DNA of 64,000 nucleotides. Origin: Planctomycetota bacterium (GTDB lineage Bacteria > Planctomycetota > Phycisphaerae > Phycisphaerales > UBA1924). The position numbers and the translations under genes were made by a program. Shown piece by piece: positions 1-9,341 of this stretch (position 1 is its first letter; every line of letters starts with the position of its first letter). The notes below the pieces were generated by a model, which saw only the letters and a list, made by a program, of their open reading frames with translations, had not been told where the DNA came from and made no database searches. The DNA lies in the NCBI GenBank assembly GCA_003696675.1, contig RFGH01000195.1, positions 52,806 to 116,805 on the forward strand, in the 5' to 3' direction.

Positions 1-20
1 CGCACTGCGCATAGTGTGCG

Positions 21-1076
21 CTAGGAAACCGCGCGGCAAACCGCATCGTGCAACTCATGGCCCGATAACTCAACCGAGACCTCGGGCACAAACACCACGC
101 CGACCCGAGCCAATGCATCCGTCCGGCGCAACTTCACCCAGTCCTTCATGGTGGTCACCACGCCCGAGGCACGGCTGGGGGCGACGCGTTTGGATAGTTC
201 CCGGACCACGCCCGCATCGAACTTGGCATGATCGGGCAACACCAGCCGATCCGCGATATCGACCTGAGCCTGGATGACGGCCTGCTCGAACGCTGACGGA
301 TTGCCGATCGCAGTAACCAGAATCAGCCGCTTGCCCCTGAGGACGGAAACGGGCTCGGTGCTGGGCGAACTTCCATAGACATGAACCCGATCCCACCGCA
401 TCTCCGCGGCGACAACAGGAATGCTCGGATCGGCCACCATGGCACGGCATTGCGACATCACGACACTGAGGTCGTCTTCTCTCAGCCGCTCGGCTCGGGT
501 CACCACCACCGCACCGGCCCGCCCCAGCGCCGACCCGGGCTCCCTGAGAAAGCCGGTGGGCAAGAGCGCATCACGGAAGAACGGCCTGGTTGCGTCGACG
601 AGCACGATGTCGAGGTCCCGTGCGATTTGACGGTGCTGGAATCCATCGTCGAGCACCACACAATCGATCCCGCGACCTTGATCGGATCCGAACAGCGCCC
701 GGAGACCGCTGATCCTGTCCGGCTGGGCCACGATCGGGATGTTCGGCAGTGCATCGGCGTGCTCGGCGGCTTCATCCGACATGCCGTCCCGTCCGGCTCT
801 GTATCCCCGCATTGCGATCGCCGGATGATGACCGAGCCGGAGCAACTCACGCACAACCCATCGCACCATCGGGGTCTTGCCGGTGCCGCCAGCCGAGAGA
901 TTGCCGACGGAGATTACGGGCCGGTCCAGCCGCGTGACGCCGAGACCGCGGTCGAACCGTGCGTTTCGGCGGCTCACCTCCGCGCCATATAGCCGAGACA
1001 GGGGACGCGTCAGCCACCTGGGGAGCCCGGTCGGTGCGGGCATGGACTCAGGCGATGTCATCAATGTCGCCCTCAC
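21..1076 (-). CDS. lpxK: Tetraacyldisaccharide 4'-kinase (lipid A biosynthesis)
   Basis: ORF with 'VISVGNLSAGGTGKTPMVRWV' Walker A and 'CVVLDDGFQHRQIARDLDIVLVDA', typical of LpxK. Confidence 0.95.
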   Translation of the reverse strand: MRATLMTSPESMPAPTGLPRWLTRPLSRLYGAEVSRRNARFDRGLGVTRLDRPVISVGNLSAGGTGKTPMVRWVVRELLRLGHHPAIAMRGYRAGRDGMSDEAAEHADALPNIPIVAQPDRISGLRALFGSDQGRGIDCVVLDDGFQHRQIARDLDIVLVDATRPFFRDALLPTGFLREPGSALGRAGAVVVTRAERLREDDLSVVMSQCRAMVADPSIPVVAAEMRWDRVHVYGSSPSTEPVSVLRGKRLILVTAIGNPSAFEQAVIQAQVDIADRLVLPDHAKFDAGVVRELSKRVAPSRASGVVTTMKDWVKLRRTDALARVGVVFVPEVSVELSGHELHDAVCRAVS

Positions 1077-1446
1077 GCATGCGTTCCCAGTCCTGCCTCA
1101 AGCGCCGCGTAGCCCGCCTGTGCAGGCGGATGGTGTTCAAGGCGTCGAGCACCGCCAGAAGCAGAACAACACCGACCAAACCCACCACCATCGTCCAAAC
1201 CAGCAGATAGGTGCCCGCCCGCCCGGGGATCGCGATCCCAAAGGCGTAGGCGGACAAGGGGATGGCGAACATAATGACCCAGCCCGTCGCCGTTCGAATC
1301 CGGCGTCTGGAATCCGGAAGTGCGCCCTTGGGGGCTTCCTTGAGCGCGATCAGGTGAGCCGCGGTCGAGAGTAGGGCAACGCCCGCAAGGGGAAGCACGA
1401 TCCACCACGGCGCTAGTGGCCCGGATGCCAAGAACGGACCGCTCAC
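1048..1446 (-). CDS. Small membrane protein of unknown function
   Basis: 132 aa ORF with about three hydrophobic segments; overlaps the lpxK start on the same strand. Confidence 0.6.
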   Translation of the reverse strand: MSGPFLASGPLAPWWIVLPLAGVALLSTAAHLIALKEAPKGALPDSRRRIRTATGWVIMFAIPLSAYAFGIAIPGRAGTYLLVWTMVVGLVGVVLLLAVLDALNTIRLHRRATRRLRQDWERMREGDIDDIA

Positions 1447-1568
1447 GCCGAGGCTCCCCCCGCGCGGGGTTCGACGCGGAACACGGGTCGGGATGGCCTC
1501 AAAGTTCGCTTCACGGCGGTCGTTCCTGCCCGAAGATCGTACCGCGCCCCTTCCTACACTGCCGTCCC

Positions 1569-2978
1569 ATGATCGATCTCAAGGCATTGCGAGAAAACCC
1601 GGACCGCTTTATCGACGGCGCCCGCAAAAAGGGCGTCGCCGTTGACATCGCCCGCCTGCTTGCGCTCGACGCCGAGCGACGCGAACTCGGCGCCCGCCAG
1701 GAGGCCCTCAGGGCGGAGCAGAATCGGCTGTCGAAAGAGATCGGGCCGAAGCTCGGGCAGCTGACGGGAAAGCTCAAGTCCGCCTCGGGTGATGACAAGG
1801 CCGCGATCGAGGCGGAGGTGGCCGAAATCAAGGCCGCCCCGGCACGACTGAAGGAAGATATCCAGGCCTTAGAGCAGCGGATTGCGTCCTTGGAGCCTGA
1901 GTTCAACGAGATTCTCCTCCGCGTCCCGTTGCCACCCGACGCGGATGTCCCGGTGGGCACATCTTCCGATGACAATGTCGAAATCCGCCGCTGGGCCCCG
2001 AACGGGTGGGATTTCGGCAAGTCGTTCGAGGCCAACCGAGGTTTCAAGCCTCGCACACACATCGAGCTCTGCGAGATGCACGGGCTGGTCGACTTCCCCC
2101 GTGGCGTCAAGATCGCCGGGTCACGGTCCTACATCCTCACCGGCGATGGCATGCGATTGCACCAGGCGGTCCTTCGCTTCGCCTTGGACTTCATGACGAA
2201 TGAAAACGGCTTCCGTCCCTTGTCCGTGCCGGTGCTCGTTCGAGAAGAGGCCATGACCGGGACGGGTTTCTTCCCGGCCGGGAGGGATCAGGCTTATCAG
2301 ATCAACGAAGCCGACCGCGGCGGCGGTTACGACATGTTCCTCACCGGCACCGGCGAAGTCGGGCTGATGGGCCTGCACCAGGACGAGATCCTCGATGAAG
2401 CGACGCTGCCCCTCAGATATGTCACCGTCTCGACCTGCTTCCGGCGTGAGGCCGGCGCCGCTGGCAAAGACACCGCGGGGCTGTACCGAATCCACCAGTT
2501 CGACAAGGTCGAACAGGTCGTCATCGATGTCGCGGATGAATCGAAGAGCCGCGCTCACCACCGGGACATGATCGGCTTTGTCGAGACTCTGCTCCAGCGG
2601 CTCGAGCTGCCGTACCGGCTCCTGCAGTGCTGCACCGGCGATCTCGGCGTGAAGAACGCGGACATGGTCGACATCGAATGCTGGATGCCCGGCCGCGGGG
2701 AGCCGGACGCGAACGGCGTGCCGTCCGGCGCCTTCGGCGAAACACACTCGGCCAGCCGTCTATATGACTACCAGTGCCGCCGGCTCAATATGCGGTACCG
2801 GCCCGGCGGTGAAACCGGCAAGGGCCCCACCACCTTCTGCTACTCGCTCAATAACACCGTCGCCGCGTCCCCGCGCATTCTCATCCCGATTCTCGAGATG
2901 CATCAGAACGCCGACGGCTCGGTAACGATCCCCGAACCACTGCGTCCTTACATGAATGGACAAGCCCGAATCGGGTAA
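1569..2978 (+). CDS. serS: Serine--tRNA ligase
   Basis: 'MIDLKALRENPDRF' N-terminus, coiled-coil arm, class II motifs 'TCFRREAGAAGKDTAGLYRIHQFDKVE' and 'GETHSASRLYDYQCRRLNMRYR'; ATG at 1569 preferred over the upstream ORF start. Confidence 0.97.
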   Translation: MIDLKALRENPDRFIDGARKKGVAVDIARLLALDAERRELGARQEALRAEQNRLSKEIGPKLGQLTGKLKSASGDDKAAIEAEVAEIKAAPARLKEDIQALEQRIASLEPEFNEILLRVPLPPDADVPVGTSSDDNVEIRRWAPNGWDFGKSFEANRGFKPRTHIELCEMHGLVDFPRGVKIAGSRSYILTGDGMRLHQAVLRFALDFMTNENGFRPLSVPVLVREEAMTGTGFFPAGRDQAYQINEADRGGGYDMFLTGTGEVGLMGLHQDEILDEATLPLRYVTVSTCFRREAGAAGKDTAGLYRIHQFDKVEQVVIDVADESKSRAHHRDMIGFVETLLQRLELPYRLLQCCTGDLGVKNADMVDIECWMPGRGEPDANGVPSGAFGETHSASRLYDYQCRRLNMRYRPGGETGKGPTTFCYSLNNTVAASPRILIPILEMHQNADGSVTIPEPLRPYMNGQARIG

Positions 2979-3013
2979 GGTCTGGACGACCCTTCCACCC
3001 ACCCGGAGACGCC

Positions 3014-4561
3014 ATGCGAACGATGGACCGTCGCGAAGCGTTTAAAGTTCTGGCCGGTGCCCCACTCACCGTGGGAGCGTTGACCTCCTGCGCGTTGACA
3101 CAGCGTTCGGTCGAGCGAAGCGGATTGCCCGCCTTCGGCTCGGAATCACCGCCCAGACAGTTCCGCGGCGTATGGGTCGCTACGGTCGACAACATCGATT
3201 GGCCGAGCAAGCCCGGGCTCTCGACCGATCAGCAGCGAGCCGAGATCGATCGCATCCTCGACACGGCCCAGCGGCTCGAACTCAACGCGGTGATGCTTCA
3301 GGTCCGACCGACCTGCGATGCGCTGTATCGCTCTGACATCGAGCCATGGTCGGCGTTTCTCACCGGACGGCAAGGCGTCGGCCCGAATCCGGACTATGAC
3401 CCGCTACAGCATTGGGTGCGGGGGGCACACGAGCGGGGGCTCGACCTGCATGCTTGGGTCAACCCGTTCCGCGCCCGCCATCCTAAGAGCATCGGTCCGG
3501 ATGCCGCATCGCATGTGTCCCGCCTGTTCCCGGCTTCGGTCCGGACCTACAGGGGTCACCTCTGGCTCGATCCCGGCTCGCCATCGGCCCGTGAACTGTC
3601 GCTCAGGGTCATCGATGACCTGCTTTCCCGCTACGACCTCGACGGCATCCATATGGATGACTATTTCTACCCCTACCCGGACGACAAAGTCCCATTCCCG
3701 GATGACGAGACCTTCGCGGACTACACGCGCAGCGGTGGCAAACTCGACCGAGACGCATGGCGCCGGAGCAACATCGATACCTTCGTGAGGGAAACCCAGG
3801 CGCTCATCCGCCGCAAGAGCCCGCACGCGCTGTTCACGATCAGCCCATTCGGCATCTGGCGCCCGAATCACCCCGAGGGCGTCAAGGGATTCGACTCGTA
3901 CGCGGGCCTCCACGCGGACGCCCGCATGTGGCTCCGCGAGGGATGGTGCGACGCCATGATCCCCCAGCTCTACTGGCCCGTGGCCTCCCCCTCCCAGCCG
4001 TTCGAGCCGCTGATGAACTGGTGGGCCGACCAGAACACCCGCAACCGCCATGTCTGGGCCGGGCTGTACCTGACCCGCATCCTCAAGCGGGACGACCCCG
4101 CCACCAGCTGGGAACCGGCCGAGATCCTCGATCAGATCCGCATCGTTTCACAGAGCAGCCGGGTCACCGGCTTCTCGCTCTTCAGCATGATCGGGCTGCT
4201 CGAGAACCGGCGGACCATCGCCGACCTGCTCGCGGCGGGCCCGCTGGCCGGCCCCGCCCTTGTGCCCGAGAGCCCGTGGCTTGAAGCAACTCCGCCCGGT
4301 GCTCCGCTCGTGGCGGTCCGCAGAACGCCGGGCCAGCTCGAACTGAGCATCAGCCCCGCGCCGGGAACCCCCCGCCCCCGCCGCTATGTGGTGGCTTCCA
4401 AGGCGGACATCGGCACCGCCGGCTGGGTGCTCCCCGGCGGCGACGGCGTGATCCGCTCGACACTCCGTCCTCGCATCATGCCCGGCATCGGCGCCGAACT
4501 TGTCGTAACTCCGATCGGCGCCAACGGGCTGACCGGCACCCCGACTCGAACTGTCTCCTGA
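3014..4561 (+). CDS. Glycoside hydrolase-like protein (DUF187/GHL10 family), exported
   Basis: 'FRGVWVATVDNIDWPSKPGLSTDQQRAEIDRILDTAQRLELNAVMLQVRP' and 'DGIHMDDYFYPYP'; N-terminal signal-like segment. Confidence 0.85.
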   Translation: MRTMDRREAFKVLAGAPLTVGALTSCALTQRSVERSGLPAFGSESPPRQFRGVWVATVDNIDWPSKPGLSTDQQRAEIDRILDTAQRLELNAVMLQVRPTCDALYRSDIEPWSAFLTGRQGVGPNPDYDPLQHWVRGAHERGLDLHAWVNPFRARHPKSIGPDAASHVSRLFPASVRTYRGHLWLDPGSPSARELSLRVIDDLLSRYDLDGIHMDDYFYPYPDDKVPFPDDETFADYTRSGGKLDRDAWRRSNIDTFVRETQALIRRKSPHALFTISPFGIWRPNHPEGVKGFDSYAGLHADARMWLREGWCDAMIPQLYWPVASPSQPFEPLMNWWADQNTRNRHVWAGLYLTRILKRDDPATSWEPAEILDQIRIVSQSSRVTGFSLFSMIGLLENRRTIADLLAAGPLAGPALVPESPWLEATPPGAPLVAVRRTPGQLELSISPAPGTPRPRRYVVASKADIGTAGWVLPGGDGVIRSTLRPRIMPGIGAELVVTPIGANGLTGTPTRTVS

Positions 4562-4592
4562 ATCATCCGGAGCGAGCGGGTATCCTGACCCG

Positions 4593-5123
4593 ATGCCGCC
4601 CGCACGACGCGTGATCGACACCCCGCTTGCCCCGCTGATGATCGCGACGACCGACCGGGGCATCTGCCTCGTCGAGATGGGCACGCCCGATCGTGTCAGC
4701 CGTGAACAAACCGAACTGGAACGCGCTTTCGGTGAATCGTTCTCGGAGACGGACCACCCGCTGCTCGATCGGCTCGAAGAGCAGTTGCACGAGTACTTCG
4801 CCGGCCGCCGCACCGAGTTTTCGCTCCCACTCGACACCCCGGGCACCGCATGGCAGCGCCGCGTGTGGGACGAACTGGCTCGCATCCCCTTCGGGCACAC
4901 GGTTTCCTACGGCCAAATGGCTGCGCGTCTGGGCAATCCGGGCGGCTCGAGGGCGGTGGGGCTTGCGAACGGCCGCAACCGCGTCAGCATCGTGATCCCG
5001 TGCCACCGAGTGATCGCATCGGACGGCACGCTGCACGGCTACGGAGGAGGGCTGGATCGCAAGCGCTGGCTGCTGGAACACGAGGCGGCATACACACCCG
5101 CTCAGCTGTTTGCACCGGCTTGA
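4593..5123 (+). CDS. ogt: Methylated-DNA--[protein]-cysteine S-methyltransferase
   Basis: Active-site motif 'VIPCHRVIASDGTLHGYGGGLDRKRWLLEHE'. Confidence 0.92.
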   Translation: MPPARRVIDTPLAPLMIATTDRGICLVEMGTPDRVSREQTELERAFGESFSETDHPLLDRLEEQLHEYFAGRRTEFSLPLDTPGTAWQRRVWDELARIPFGHTVSYGQMAARLGNPGGSRAVGLANGRNRVSIVIPCHRVIASDGTLHGYGGGLDRKRWLLEHEAAYTPAQLFAPA

Positions 5124-5126
5124 TGC

Positions 5127-5966
5127 TCAGGCAGACGCGACCTGCTCGGCACGGATGCGCTTCAGATCACGGCGGATCCAGTTCAGCATGTTCCAGTACA
5201 GCACGAGCGCAATCAGCGGACCGATCACGATGCAGGACCCGGGGATGTAGAGGACCGGTCCCAGCCACATCAGCGTCTTGGCCCGCCCGCTGGCTCTAGG
5301 GTTCGGTATCCGCGGGCAAAGCCACCGCAAGTACAGCATGGACGCGAAGAAGCTCACGCCCCAGGCCACCACGCCGACCACCCCGATCACGCCATACAAA
5401 ATGATCGCCATGTTGCCCGTCGCCGGCCCCCCAGCGGGCGTGGCAAGAGCGGCCGGCGGGGCCGTGAAGTTCATGACGGCGGAGACCACCGCCATCCCAG
5501 CGTTGATGATCGTGGTCACCCGCACCACTCGTCTCGCGGTGGAACCGTCGAAGCGACCCGTGAAAGCGGGATCTGGTGAACTGAACAGCCACCAGCCGTA
5601 CGCGATCCCGAACGATGCGGCCGTTGAAACCACCTGCATCGCGATTTCCGGGGCGCGACCGGTCCGGACGCCGGCCACGGCCATCGCGATCGCCGCACCG
5701 ACCCCTCCGAAGATGGTCAACAGTTGCGTGATGATCCCCGCGAGGATCAGAACCACGCCGGTGTGAAGCCGGGCCAGGTAGCCCGGCGCACTGTGGATCA
5801 GCCGGTCGTCCGTCAGGGAGCGCTCGATGGCCATGCCGCATTCCGGGCAGACCCCGCCAGCATCCAGGCCCGCCAGGGCGTACCCGCATTGCTTGCAGAC
5901 GCAATCCTGCGGAATCCCGCGTGTCTCGCCCGAGCCCTCCTCGTTGTATGCATTCTGTTCGTGCAT
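5127..5966 (-). CDS. Membrane protein with N-terminal zinc-ribbon-like motif
   Basis: 'CVCKQCGYALAGLDAGGVCPECG' followed by several TM segments; start at 5966 (MHEQNAYN) chosen because the upstream extension overlaps the intergenic region before 6127. Confidence 0.72.
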   Translation of the reverse strand: MHEQNAYNEEGSGETRGIPQDCVCKQCGYALAGLDAGGVCPECGMAIERSLTDDRLIHSAPGYLARLHTGVVLILAGIITQLLTIFGGVGAAIAMAVAGVRTGRAPEIAMQVVSTAASFGIAYGWWLFSSPDPAFTGRFDGSTARRVVRVTTIINAGMAVVSAVMNFTAPPAALATPAGGPATGNMAIILYGVIGVVGVVAWGVSFFASMLYLRWLCPRIPNPRASGRAKTLMWLGPVLYIPGSCIVIGPLIALVLYWNMLNWIRRDLKRIRAEQVASA

Positions 5967-6126
5967 GGTCCCCTGAGGGTACCAAGTCTGGGCGGTGTGA
6001 GCATAAAGGCCCGGTAAATCCCCCAAGTCGACTGGCAAACCGCCCGATCTGTGGCCCATTTCAGGCGGGAGACCCGACCGCCCGGATTTCGCCGGCGCGG
6101 TCATCGACACCACGGAGAGAGGACCC

Positions 6127-6783
6127 ATGCGCCACACCATTCTTCTCGGCTTGCTCGCCGCCACCACTGGCGTAGCCACCGCAGGCTCGCCGACCCTGAT
6201 TCTGGACGATTTCGATGCCGACCCGAACGACGACGCCGGCGGGCCGCGCTCGCTCGCGTCGCAGGTCTTCACCGACCCCTTCGGTCTCGGCGGATCGTTC
6301 TTCGTCGCGACGGCGTCCAATCTGGATTCCGACATCGGTGCCGCCGTGTTCGCCTCGGGCACCGGTGTCTCTCAGGAGGGTTCGATCACCTGGGACAACG
6401 ACGGCGCCGGGCTCGCACTCGACGCGGCCTCACTCGGTATCGTCGGGTTCGAACTCGACTTCTACCTGGTCGACCAGGCGTTCGAGGGCGGCATCGTGCT
6501 CTCCTCGGGCGATGGCAGCGACGCGAACGATTCCGCGGTCGCCTTCTTCACCGTCTCGGCCGGAAACGGGCTTCAGACCATCTCGCTCGATCTCGGGTCG
6601 CTGGATATCGGTGCGGGTTTCGACGCGTCCAATGTCAATCTCGTGCGGCTCTACTTCAACCAGGGCGGAGAGACCATCGGACTCGACTTCGCCGTTTCCG
6701 AGTTCCGCGCCGTGGTCCCCACCCCCGGATCGCTCGCTCTGCTGGCGTTCGGAGGCCTGACTGCGATCCGCCGTCGCCGCTGA
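6127..6783 (+). CDS. Exported PEP-CTERM-like sorting protein (copy 1 of a tandem pair)
   Basis: Signal peptide and C-terminal 'VVPTPGSLALLAFGGLTAIRRRR'. Confidence 0.82.
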   Translation: MRHTILLGLLAATTGVATAGSPTLILDDFDADPNDDAGGPRSLASQVFTDPFGLGGSFFVATASNLDSDIGAAVFASGTGVSQEGSITWDNDGAGLALDAASLGIVGFELDFYLVDQAFEGGIVLSSGDGSDANDSAVAFFTVSAGNGLQTISLDLGSLDIGAGFDASNVNLVRLYFNQGGETIGLDFAVSEFRAVVPTPGSLALLAFGGLTAIRRRR

Positions 6784-6842
6784 GCACATTCAACTTCTCG
6801 AAGAACCACACAGACTCGCTGGGGACAAGGGAGATCTGATTT

Positions 6843-7481
6843 ATGTCCACACGATTTGCACTGCTGCTGATCGCTTCGGCGACGGCCACGGCTGCCGCCG
6901 GCAACCCCACCCTGATTCTAGACGATTTCGATGCCGACCCGAACGATGACGCAGGCGGGCCGCGCGTCCTTTCGACGACCATCACCGACAACCCATTCGG
7001 TCAGCCATCCAACTTTGAGGTCGACACCGCGCTCACGATCGGCTCCGATGTCGGTGCCTTGATCTTCAACTCAGGCATCGGGGTCGAACAGGAAGCACGG
7101 ATCAACTGGGACAACAACGGGGCCGGCCTGTCTCTGGACGCCGCCGCCCTGGGCCTGGTCGGTTTCGAACTCGATTTCGCGGCGATCGACCTCGACTTCA
7201 ACTACCTGTTCCGGATGTTCGACGGTTCGGGTGAAGTCGTCGGAGGGACCGGCTCATTCGCCGCCGGCGGCAGCCGGACAGAGACGATTGCACTCTCCGA
7301 CTTCGACCTGGCAGGCTTTGATGCCTCTGATGTCGATCGCGTCGAGATCGTGTTCAATGTCCGTGGTGACACGGCGTCGCTCGACTTCATCCTGACCGAG
7401 TTCCGCGCCGTGGTGCCCGCGCCGGGTGCCCTTGCCCTGCTGGGCTTGGGTGGGCTGTCCACCATCCGCCGCCGCCGCTGA
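6843..7481 (+). CDS. Exported PEP-CTERM-like sorting protein (copy 2 of a tandem pair)
   Basis: Shares 'NPTLILDDFDADPNDDAGGPR' with the upstream ORF and ends 'VVPAPGALALLGLGGLSTIRRRR'. Confidence 0.82.
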   Translation: MSTRFALLLIASATATAAAGNPTLILDDFDADPNDDAGGPRVLSTTITDNPFGQPSNFEVDTALTIGSDVGALIFNSGIGVEQEARINWDNNGAGLSLDAAALGLVGFELDFAAIDLDFNYLFRMFDGSGEVVGGTGSFAAGGSRTETIALSDFDLAGFDASDVDRVEIVFNVRGDTASLDFILTEFRAVVPAPGALALLGLGGLSTIRRRR

Positions 7482-7506
7482 TCGCCCTGTTATAGCTGCA
7501 AACAAC

Positions 7507-7532
7507 CCCGGGACATTTGTCCCGGGTTTTTT
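7507..7532 (+). terminator. Rho-independent terminator
   Basis: CCCGGGACA / TGTCCCGGG arms followed by TTTTTT. Confidence 0.8.
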
Positions 7533-8437
7533 CATTGGACATGCGATTCCCAGAACCGCCACGGCCGCGGATCACTCAGAACCGCATCCGGCACAAGCGT
7601 TTCTCGGATCGCCCGTACCAGATCGGTCAACCCGGAACGCTCGAGAGCGCTCGTGCGCAGCCCACCACCGTCCGACGACCCTCGATCCGCCCTCGTGACG
7701 ACATCGATCACCGGCACCTCGCAAGCGATGTCCGGTCCCGGCTCCACCGATGCGGCGTCCCTGCAAGACAAGACCAGGTCAGCGGAGCGCACCGCGTCCT
7801 CGATGAGCCGCGCCGATCCCACACCGTCGAACCCAGGGGTGTCGACCCAACGCACCACCAGGCCCGCACAGTCCACGAGCACACCGACCGCGTCGCGCGT
7901 GGTGCCGGGCCGATCGAACGCCAACGCCGCGGGGCGACCCGCCAGCGCGTTCAGCAGCGATGACTTGCCGATGTTCGGAGCACCCACCGCCACCACGACC
8001 GGAGGCGACAGCAGACATCCGAGCACGGTACCGTCCGCGAGCCCGCGACTGTCACCCTGCTCGGTCCATCGCCGCGGCTGATCGAGCAGCAAGTCCACCG
8101 CCAGTGGACTCGACGCCCGGGCGAGCGCATCGTCCAGCCACGCCTGCAGATCAGAAGCAGGCGGAGCATCTTCCTTCGCGCCCAAAGCCAGCAGCCGTTC
8201 AAGAACCGCACGCATGACCGCCCGACCGCCGTGCGGCATGAGCAGCACGCACCGCTCGTCCGGGCGGGCGACGAGCATCTCATCCATATCGAACACGGCG
8301 CGGACCCGTGCGTCACCGAGCGACACCTGACGGCATCCAAGCAGCGCGAACAAATCTTCCCCGGACTCCGATCGAAGTCGGATCACACCGACCGCGCCGG
8401 GCGAAGGGCCGGTCTCGATCGAGAAACGAACAGTCAT
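7532..8437 (-). CDS. MnmE/TrmE-like GTPase, reduced
   Basis: P-loop 'GAPNIGKSSLLNALAG', 'DRPGTTRD', 'VDTPGF'; N-terminal 'GAVGVIRL' and 'LMPHGGRAVMRAVLERLLALGA' resemble MnmE; no C-terminal Cys motif. Confidence 0.75.
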   Translation of the reverse strand: MTVRFSIETGPSPGAVGVIRLRSESGEDLFALLGCRQVSLGDARVRAVFDMDEMLVARPDERCVLLMPHGGRAVMRAVLERLLALGAKEDAPPASDLQAWLDDALARASSPLAVDLLLDQPRRWTEQGDSRGLADGTVLGCLLSPPVVVAVGAPNIGKSSLLNALAGRPAALAFDRPGTTRDAVGVLVDCAGLVVRWVDTPGFDGVGSARLIEDAVRSADLVLSCRDAASVEPGPDIACEVPVIDVVTRADRGSSDGGGLRTSALERSGLTDLVRAIRETLVPDAVLSDPRPWRFWESHVQ

Positions 8438-9252
8438 TCGTCATCCACATCAAGCAATCGACGGCAGGCGTGACGGATGCCGATCAACTGCAGATCGGGC
8501 ACGAACGATTCAACTATTCCCTCCGCTTCGAGGATGCCCATATCCCCACCCGTCGCCACAATCCGGGGATACGCCTCGTAGAAATCCGCGTACCGCTCGG
8601 CGAGATATCGCACCGAACCCCGGATCATCGCCGTCACGCCCAGACGCATCGCGGCCGGCGTATTCTTCCCAAACATCACCGAGTCGTCCGGTGTGCCGTA
8701 ATCAATCATGGGTAGTGCAGCCGTCCGATCCTTGAGCACCGCCAGCATCATGTTGACGCCGGGCGCAATCGCCCCGCCCTGGAACACGCCCTCTCCATCC
8801 ACAAAGTCGACCGTCACAGCCGTGCCGACATCCACCACCACGCAGGCCTGCCTGACGGTCTCGAACGCCCCTAGGGCGCACAGGAGGCGATCCTGACCGA
8901 CCGTCTTGGCTCCTTCCCCGTCCAGCGCGTGCATCATCGGGATCGGCATGTCCCGTCCGAATCGAAGTACGCGTAGGCCCGCTTCGCCGAGCTTGCGTTC
9001 GATCTCGTCGGTCGCGGCAGGACTCACCGTCGAGACAACCACGGGGGGGTTGTCGTCGCCTTCTGCCTTGTCCGCCAGAGCGACACAGGCCTCGGAGATC
9101 CCGTCGGCATCACGCGTCGCGTGAACGCTCGACTCACTCAGCTCAGCCCCCACAAACAAACCCAATCTCGAGCGGCTGTTGCCGATCGCCAAAGCGATCA
9201 GCTGCTCGGATCGGGTGAGATCGACCACGGAGTCGGGGATGGGATCTGCCAT
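8434..9252 (-). CDS. coaX: Type III pantothenate kinase
   Basis: 'LIALAIGNSRSRLGLFVG' and 'VVDVGTAVTVDFVDGEGVFQGGAIAPGVNMMLAVLKDRTAALP'. Confidence 0.92.
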   Translation of the reverse strand: MADPIPDSVVDLTRSEQLIALAIGNSRSRLGLFVGAELSESSVHATRDADGISEACVALADKAEGDDNPPVVVSTVSPAATDEIERKLGEAGLRVLRFGRDMPIPMMHALDGEGAKTVGQDRLLCALGAFETVRQACVVVDVGTAVTVDFVDGEGVFQGGAIAPGVNMMLAVLKDRTAALPMIDYGTPDDSVMFGKNTPAAMRLGVTAMIRGSVRYLAERYADFYEAYPRIVATGGDMGILEAEGIVESFVPDLQLIGIRHACRRLLDVDDE

Positions 9253-9341
9253 GCGTCAAGGCTAGGCCCGCCCGCCGCCGAGACGGCCTGCGGGGTACGC
9301 TCTCTCACCCGGCGGACACCCCGCCCGGAAGGAGCCCGACG

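Noticed and set aside
1280-1315. tRNA T-loop-like motif 'gccGTTCGAATCcggc'
   Set aside because: Sits inside an ORF, the T-stem does not pair in proper register (52:62 would be C:C) and no D/anticodon arms are present.
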